Shown here one piece after another: positions 5,807 to 9,681 of a DNA stretch of 9,681 bases. The DNA is taken from NCBI GenBank assembly GCA_947176655.1, contig CAMWRK010000070.1:1-9681 (forward strand), given 5' to 3'. The notes beneath the pieces are model-generated. The model saw only the letters and a program-made list of their open reading frames with translations, had not been told where the DNA came from and ran no database searches. How positions within the stretch are numbered: the stretch's first letter is position 1; every line of letters begins with the position of its first letter. This DNA is from an uncultured Prevotellaceae bacterium (GTDB lineage: Bacteria; Bacteroidota; Bacteroidia; Bacteroidales; Bacteroidaceae). The translations under genes and the position numbers were made by a program.

Positions 5807-5861
5807 TGACTGTATAACGGCACGATTATTGTATATTTGTCGTTATACAGTCATTGTTTTT
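5807..5861 (+). terminator. 13-bp perfect inverted repeat with T-tract, likely terminator
   Basis: TGACTGTATAACG (5807-5819) and its exact reverse complement (5841-5853) enclose a 21-base loop. On the plus strand TTGTTTTT follows (5854-5861), fitting an intrinsic terminator for the upstream frame. The long loop and the perfect arms leave open that it is a relic of a transposable element end or a regulator site. Confidence 0.5.
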
Positions 5862-5947
5862 GACAGAAGCGAAGAGGCCTGCCTCATGACTGTCGGGAAT
5901 AATACTTTTTAACGAATTGCTACTATATTGTCTGTTAGTTGTTTCTA

Positions 5948-5969
5948 TTGTTTTGTTAAGACAAAATAA
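5948..5969. repeat. Imperfect inverted repeat upstream of the phased repeats
   Basis: TTGTTTTGT (5948-5956) pairs with ACAAAATAA (5961-5969) around TAAG, with one G-T pair. It lies just before the first direct repeat and may be a further protein-binding site; this is weak evidence. Confidence 0.3.
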
Positions 5970-5976
5970 CATTAAT

Positions 5977-6050
5977 ATGGAAGTAGACTTGGAAATTTTG
6001 ACCAATTTATGGAAGTAGGATTGTCGGAATTTGCATATTTATGGAAGTAG
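5977..6050 (+). repeat. Three ATGGAAGTAG direct repeats at exact 32-bp spacing
   Basis: Identical 10-mers lie at 5977-5986, 6009-6018 and 6041-6050, each 32 bases after the last. The second and third copies share an ATTT prefix. Copy 3 lies within the spacer of the ATPase promoter and copy 2 just upstream of its -33 box. A 32-bp step is about three helical turns, so bound proteins would lie on one DNA face. Best read as regulator-binding sites of the ATPase gene. Confidence 0.7.
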
Positions 6051-6061
6051 CGTTATATTTG
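6030..6061 (+). promoter_or_regulatory. Consensus promoter of the AAA/DUF4143 ATPase gene
   Basis: TTTG (6030-6033), a 20-base spacer and TATATTTG (6054-6061) fit the Bacteroidota consensus exactly. Predicted start near 6066-6068 leaves a leader of about 15 bases before ATG at 6082. The third ATGGAAGTAG repeat lies between the two boxes, so a protein bound there should block RNA polymerase. Confidence 0.7.
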
Positions 6062-6081
6062 TGGCAAAATATGAGCGAAGA

Positions 6082-7350
6082 ATGAATACGCAGAAACTGT
6101 TATCTGTAGTTGCAGACCAACGCGATGAGATGTTGGCAAATGAATATTCTGGATTGTGCTCACGTCCGGAGGAATCTCAGTTGGATTTAAGAAGTAATCG
6201 GGCTCAGGTTGTCATTGGGGTCAGGCGAAGTGGTAAGTCTACTTTGTGCGAGATGTTTTTGAGGCAGAATGGAATAGAGTGTGCTTATGTGAATTTCGAT
6301 GACGAGCGTCTGAAAGATATGCAGTCAGACGACTTGGACAATCTGCTGGAGGCTCTGTATATGACGTATGGAGAATTCAAGTATTTGTTCCTTGATGAGA
6401 TACAGAATATCGATGGTTGGCCATTGTTTGTCAACCGGTTGTTGCGGCAGAAACTTCATATCTTTATCACTGGTTCGAACTCGAAACTGCTCAGTAAGGA
6501 GCTGAGCACGCACTTGACAGGCAGGAATAATAAGGTAGAACTCTATCCATTCTCTTTTTCTGAGTACTGTGCTATGAAAGGGATAGATGTTGTTTCACTT
6601 TCGACAAAGGCGAATGGTATTCGCAAGGCTACTCTTCACGAATATCTGCAACAAGGAGGATTTCCGGAACTGTTCAATGAGACAAACCGCAGAGGTTACA
6701 TCAACGGACTGTTAGACGCTATCATCAAAAATGATATCGCAGAACGTTTCAAGGTTCGTAATGTGGAGGTATTGAGAAGGATAGCGGCCTATCTTGCCGA
6801 TAATTATTGTCAGGAATTTGTGGCCAAGACGGTGGGTGAACTATTCGGAGTGTCAAACCACACGGCGGAGAACTATTATTCCTATCTTAAGGAGGCGTTC
6901 CTGTTGGTCGGCATCAACAGATTCTCTTATAAGAGCATGGATCGTGTGAGGAACGAGAAAGTATATGTTGTAGATACTTCATTAGTTACTGAACGTGAGG
7001 ATAACTTCTCTTTAGAGAACATAGGCTGGAAACTTGAGAATGTGGTATGCGTTGAATTGATGCGGCGCAACAAACCACTCTTCTGCGATGTATTCTACTA
7101 CAAAGACCAATCTTCGCAAGTTGATTTTGTTGTTGCGAAAGACGGCAATGTGCGGGAACTGATACAGGTGTCTTATGACATTTCTGCCGGTAGGACACGC
7201 AACAGGGAGATTAAAGGTTTGAAAAACGCTGCCCGGAAACTCAGATGCAACAATCTCACGCTTATAACTTTTGAAGAGCACGAGACCATAGTAGAGGATG
7301 GTTACACCATCAATGTTGTCCATGCTACCGAGTGGCTGTTGAGGAAATAG
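6082..7350 (+). CDS. AAA ATPase with C-terminal DUF4143 domain
   Basis: A 422-residue protein of the AAA_14 + DUF4143 family, widespread in Bacteroidales and archaea and of unknown cellular role. Walker A is GVRRSGKST (46-54), Walker B YLFLDEIQ (101-108), sensor-1 FITGSNSKLL (128-137), and LTGRNN (145-150) contains a likely arginine finger. The C-terminal part (about 210-422) is DUF4143: a winged-helix-like segment (TVGELFGVSNHTAENYYSYL) and then a PD-(D/E)XK-like fold in which the usual acidic and lysine positions read QVDFVV and LIQVS, so nuclease activity is doubtful. No signal peptide or membrane segment, so cytoplasmic. ATG at 6082 is chosen because the promoter starts transcription near 6067; an in-frame TTG at 6031 would lie upstream of it. 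Phased repeats at the promoter imply specific regulation, possibly autoregulation. AT-rich like its accessory neighbours. Length is normal for the family. Confidence 0.88.
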   Translation: MNTQKLLSVVADQRDEMLANEYSGLCSRPEESQLDLRSNRAQVVIGVRRSGKSTLCEMFLRQNGIECAYVNFDDERLKDMQSDDLDNLLEALYMTYGEFKYLFLDEIQNIDGWPLFVNRLLRQKLHIFITGSNSKLLSKELSTHLTGRNNKVELYPFSFSEYCAMKGIDVVSLSTKANGIRKATLHEYLQQGGFPELFNETNRRGYINGLLDAIIKNDIAERFKVRNVEVLRRIAAYLADNYCQEFVAKTVGELFGVSNHTAENYYSYLKEAFLLVGINRFSYKSMDRVRNEKVYVVDTSLVTEREDNFSLENIGWKLENVVCVELMRRNKPLFCDVFYYKDQSSQVDFVVAKDGNVRELIQVSYDISAGRTRNREIKGLKNAARKLRCNNLTLITFEEHETIVEDGYTINVVHATEWLLRK

Positions 7351-7364
7351 TCAGAACAGCATTT

Positions 7365-7387
7365 GTCGCTGTGAGAATTACAGTGAC
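7365..7387. terminator. Hairpin between convergent ATPase and flippase genes
   Basis: GTCGCTGT (7365-7372) pairs with ACAGTGAC (7380-7387) in an 8-bp stem with one G-T pair and a 7-base loop. It lies in the 48-base gap between the two converging genes. No T-run follows on either strand, so terminator function is tentative. Confidence 0.4.
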
Positions 7388-7398
7388 ATTGCCTTCAA

Positions 7399-8856
7399 CT
7401 ACCTTCTCCTCGGATCGAAATACCTGCCTATCACTGGCAGGCGGTGTACCGGCAGGTCGTGATATATGATGTGGGCTGTGAATGCGAGGATGAGGATGGT
7501 GTTTATGCCGAGCCTTGTGGCGGTGGGCCAATGTTGCGGCACAATCTGCATTAGGCCGAAGAAGAGGAGGGCTATGGCGGTATATGTTGCCATGCTCCTG
7601 AGCGGATAGTCTATGGGGTGTTTCTTCTGTCCTACTATGTAGCTGAGAATCATGGCTGTGCCATATCCGGCAACGCCTCCCCAGGCGCAGGCCATGTAGC
7701 CGTATCGGGGTATGAAGAAGATGTTGACGGCAAAGAGGACGGCGCACCCTGCCATGGAGAACCATGCACCGTAGCGTGTTTTGTTTATGGTCTTGTACCA
7801 GAATGAGAGGTTGAAATATATGCCCATTATTATTTCCGCCGCCATGACTATGGGCACTGTCCGCAGACCGTCCCAATAGTCACGTCCTATCATGTATTTG
7901 AGCAGGGGCATGTAGGCTATGACGCACAGAAAGGCCAGCAGGGTGAAGATGAGGAAGTACTTCATGCCCATGACATTGGTTCCGTCGCTGTTGTTGTTGC
8001 GGTTTTCGCGGAAGATTATCGGTTCGTAGGCAAAACGGAAAGCCTGCGTAATCATGGCCCTGATCAGGGCGATCTTGACACATGCGCCGTATATGCCCAG
8101 TTCTATGACACCCTGTGTGCGGTCGGGGTATACGAGAGGGAATATTATCTTGTCGGCAGCCTGGTTGAGTATGCCGGCTATGCCGAGGATGAGCAGCGGC
8201 CATGAGTATGACAGCATTTCCTTCATCAGTCCGAAGTCTGCTCTCCACCTGATGGCGAGCAGTTCAGGCAGGAAGAAGAATGTGATGGCAGTGGTGCAGG
8301 CGAGGTTGATGGCAAAGACGTAGAGGACATCCGTATGTCCGAGCCAAACGTAGTACAGAAGGTTCAGACCGATGTTCAACACTATGAACAGCAGCTTCAG
8401 CATAGCGAACTTGGTGGCTTTCTCCTTGTAGCGCAGATAGGCGAATGGTATGGCCTGCAGAGCGTCCAGTACCGTTGTGGTGGACATGATGAGTATGTAC
8501 TCCGGATGGTCATCATAGCTGAGTATGTGGCTTATGGGCGTGATGAATGTGAACATCGCTCCGAGGAAGAGGGCGGAAAGTACGGCAATGATGCTTATGC
8601 AGTTGGAGATTACGGCATCGGCATTGCGGTTCTTCTGGTTGGCAAAGTAGAAGAACGTTGTCTCCATGCCGAAAGTGAGGATGACGAGCAGCAGAGCCAC
8701 GTAGGCATATATGTTGGTAACAACGCCGTAGCCTCCGTTTTCGGCACTGATGACATGCGTGTACAGAGGAACGAGAAGGTAGTTGAGGAAACGGCCTACG
8801 ATACTGGACAGCCCGTATATGACGGTATCCTTGAACAGTGTTTTCAGATGTGCCAT
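7399..8856 (-). CDS. Wzx-type polysaccharide flippase (MOP superfamily)
   Basis: A 485-residue integral inner-membrane protein with about 12-14 hydrophobic segments. The N-terminus (LKTLFKDTVIYGLSSIVGRFLNYLLVPLYTHVIS...YGVVTNIYAY) is the recognisable start of polysaccharide biosynthesis/Wzx flippases of the MOP exporter superfamily, and the length is typical. Such proteins move undecaprenyl-linked oligosaccharide across the inner membrane for O-antigen, capsule or similar glycans; the glycan is unknown because no glycosyltransferase genes are nearby. A MurJ-like lipid II role is less likely from the N-terminal signature. It begins 55 bases after the deoxynucleoside kinase gene with no TAnnTTTG box in the gap, so it is probably co-transcribed with the kinases although functionally unrelated. 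The stop is TAG at 7399-7401. Confidence 0.87.
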   Translation of the reverse strand: MAHLKTLFKDTVIYGLSSIVGRFLNYLLVPLYTHVISAENGGYGVVTNIYAYVALLLVILTFGMETTFFYFANQKNRNADAVISNCISIIAVLSALFLGAMFTFITPISHILSYDDHPEYILIMSTTTVLDALQAIPFAYLRYKEKATKFAMLKLLFIVLNIGLNLLYYVWLGHTDVLYVFAINLACTTAITFFFLPELLAIRWRADFGLMKEMLSYSWPLLILGIAGILNQAADKIIFPLVYPDRTQGVIELGIYGACVKIALIRAMITQAFRFAYEPIIFRENRNNNSDGTNVMGMKYFLIFTLLAFLCVIAYMPLLKYMIGRDYWDGLRTVPIVMAAEIIMGIYFNLSFWYKTINKTRYGAWFSMAGCAVLFAVNIFFIPRYGYMACAWGGVAGYGTAMILSYIVGQKKHPIDYPLRSMATYTAIALLFFGLMQIVPQHWPTATRLGINTILILAFTAHIIYHDLPVHRLPVIGRYFDPRRR

Positions 8857-8911
8857 ACTTGATGTTCCGGTTTGGGGATGTGTGTATATTTATGGAATTA
8901 TGGAATGGCGG

Positions 8912-9526
8912 TCAGAACAGGCCGAAGAGCCGCTGGTCTATCTCTTCGGTGACGGTACGGAAGTCCTCTGGATTTTCGCCGAACTTGCATGTGTCGCCGT
9001 CTATGACAAGTACTTCTCCGGGGTAGCTCCTTATCCATTCCTCGTAGCGGTCGTTCAGGCCTTTCAGGTAGTCTATGCGTATGCTTTGCTCATAGTCGCG
9101 TCCGCGCTTGCTTATCTGCGCTATGAGGTTGGGTATGGAACTGCGTATGTATATCATGAGCGTTGGAAGTCCGACGAGCGACATCATCAGGTCGAAGAGG
9201 TCGGTGTAGTTGTTGAAGTCGCGATCCGACATATACCCCTGTTCGTGCAGGTTGGGGGCGAAGATGCGTGCGTCCTCGAATATGGTGCGATCCTGTATGA
9301 TGGTGTGGTCCGTTGTCTTGCTTATTTCCACGACATCCTTGAACCTCTTGTTCAGGAAATATATCTGGAGGTTGAAACTCCACCGTGACATGTCTTTGTA
9401 GAAATCTTCCAGATAGGGGTTGATGTCCACCGGTTCGAAACGAGCCTCCCAACCGTAACGCTTGGCCAACATTTTGGTCAGTGTGGTCTTGCCGCACCCG
9501 ATGTTTCCTGCTATTGCTATGTGCAT
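8912..9526 (-). CDS. Deoxynucleoside kinase
   Basis: A 204-residue deoxynucleoside kinase of the dCK/dGK-like family. The P-loop is GNIGCGKTT (7-15), EPVD (31-34) is the substrate-side glutamate region, DR at 79-80 in IIQDRTIFED is the conserved catalytic/sugar-binding motif, and KRGRDYE (140-146) is the arginine-rich LID. It phosphorylates a deoxynucleoside using ATP in the salvage pathway, in the cytoplasm; base specificity cannot be read safely. Length is standard for bacterial members. It starts 47 bases after the stop of a second kinase, whose preserved C-terminus is clearly similar, and no promoter is seen between them. In some bacteria adjacent kinases of this family form heterodimers (dAK/dGK), which the pairing suggests here. 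The start at 9526 places the P-loop at the expected N-terminal distance. Confidence 0.92.
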   Translation of the reverse strand: MHIAIAGNIGCGKTTLTKMLAKRYGWEARFEPVDINPYLEDFYKDMSRWSFNLQIYFLNKRFKDVVEISKTTDHTIIQDRTIFEDARIFAPNLHEQGYMSDRDFNNYTDLFDLMMSLVGLPTLMIYIRSSIPNLIAQISKRGRDYEQSIRIDYLKGLNDRYEEWIRSYPGEVLVIDGDTCKFGENPEDFRTVTEEIDQRLFGLF

Positions 9527-9573
9527 AATAGTGTGTGTTAAATAATGAATATGTTTGCGTATGACGATATGCG

Positions 9574-9681
9574 TCAGCCAATGTCATCCTCGGGGAAGAG
9601 ATTGTAGAAAAGCCGGTCTATCTTGTCTGTGATGCTGTAGAAGTCCTCGCGGTTGTTGAGGAAGTCCATGTTGTCCACGTC
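9574..9681 (-). CDS. Deoxynucleoside kinase, C-terminal 35 residues only
   Basis: An open frame enters from the window edge and ends with TGA at 9574-9576. The peptide (…NREDFYSITDKIDRLFYNLFPEDDIG) aligns by eye with the C-terminus of the kinase immediately downstream (…NPEDFRTVTEEIDQRLFGLF). It is therefore a paralogous deoxynucleoside kinase forming a tandem pair, with the same orientation and a 47-base gap. Most of the protein, including the P-loop, lies outside the window, so specificity and intactness cannot be judged. Confidence 0.75.
   Translation of the reverse strand, partial: DVDNMDFLNNREDFYSITDKIDRLFYNLFPEDDIG

Larger units (their letters stand above)
5746..6081 (+). other. 336-bp non-coding region: hairpins then ATPase control region
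   Basis: The first 120 bases hold two hairpins that probably end transcription from the 125-codon frame. The middle, about 5862-5945, is AT-rich with nothing distinctive. The last part holds an imperfect inverted repeat (5948-5969), three phased direct repeats (5977-6050) and the ATPase promoter (6030-6061). An isolated TATATTTG at 5832-5839 lies in a hairpin loop and lacks a -33 partner. Confidence 0.6.
5977..6085 (+). other. Chain of three overlapping mini-ORFs ending in an ATGA overlap with the ATPase start
   Basis: Each repeat starts a short frame. Frame 5977-6018 encodes MEVDLEILTNLWK, 6009-6050 encodes MEVGLSEFAYLWK, and 6041-6085 encodes MEVALYLWQNMSEE. Each of the first two stops inside the next repeat, 7-9 bases after the next start, and the third stop TGA (6083-6085) overlaps the ATPase ATG (6082-6084). 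This could be a translational-coupling leader. It may equally be a by-product of the repeat, because the visible promoter would start transcription near 6067, after all three ATGs. Confidence 0.3.

Noticed and set aside
5977..6050. CRISPR-like array because of the regular 32-bp spacing.
   Set aside because: The repeat is only 10 bp with 22-bp gaps, three copies, no cas genes, and it coincides with a promoter.
6031..6081. Upstream in-frame TTG start for the ATPase.
   Set aside because: It overlaps the -33 box and spacer of the promoter; the ATG at 6082 is downstream of the predicted transcript start and gives a family-typical N-terminus.

Overview
The window most likely comes from a member of the Bacteroidota, probably a gut-type Bacteroidales (Bacteroides/Prevotella-like). 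The main evidence is the promoter signature: four matches to TTTG-N19/20-TAnnTTTG, which is specific to that phylum. Supporting evidence is the lack of obvious Shine-Dalgarno sequences and the gene families present: a Rid-like protein, a LuxR-type regulator, an AAA/DUF4143 ATPase and paired deoxynucleoside kinases. No rRNA, tRNA, CRISPR array, transposase or integrase was seen.

Layout. (A) 1-1608: a Rid/YjgF-like protein (minus strand, cut by the window edge) is divergent from a regulator. The regulator joins a di-iron RIC/hemerythrin-like sensor to a LuxR-type HTH. A perfect 14-bp palindrome sits midway between their two promoters. (B) 1732-4547: a minus-strand pair, ATP-grasp ligase then esterase 11 bases downstream, is divergent from a peptidase E-like S51 serine peptidase. 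The two promoters are physically interleaved. Together the three genes suggest making and breaking an amide- or ester-linked small molecule, but the substrate is unknown. (C) 4548-7350: a visibly more AT-rich accessory segment. It holds a small exported protein with a strong terminator and a roughly 265-nt leader containing a very large multi-helix RNA structure, an unrecognised 125-aa protein, and an AAA/DUF4143 ATPase. Three copies of a 10-bp repeat at exact 32-bp intervals overlap the ATPase promoter. (D) 7399-9681: a minus-strand run with the C-terminal end of a deoxynucleoside kinase, a complete second deoxynucleoside kinase, then a Wzx-type polysaccharide flippase.

The most interesting elements are the structured leader at 5169-5316, the phased repeats with an embedded mini-ORF chain at 5977-6085, and the hemerythrin-LuxR fusion with its candidate operator. 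All were read by eye. Family assignments come from motif recognition, not from database searches.
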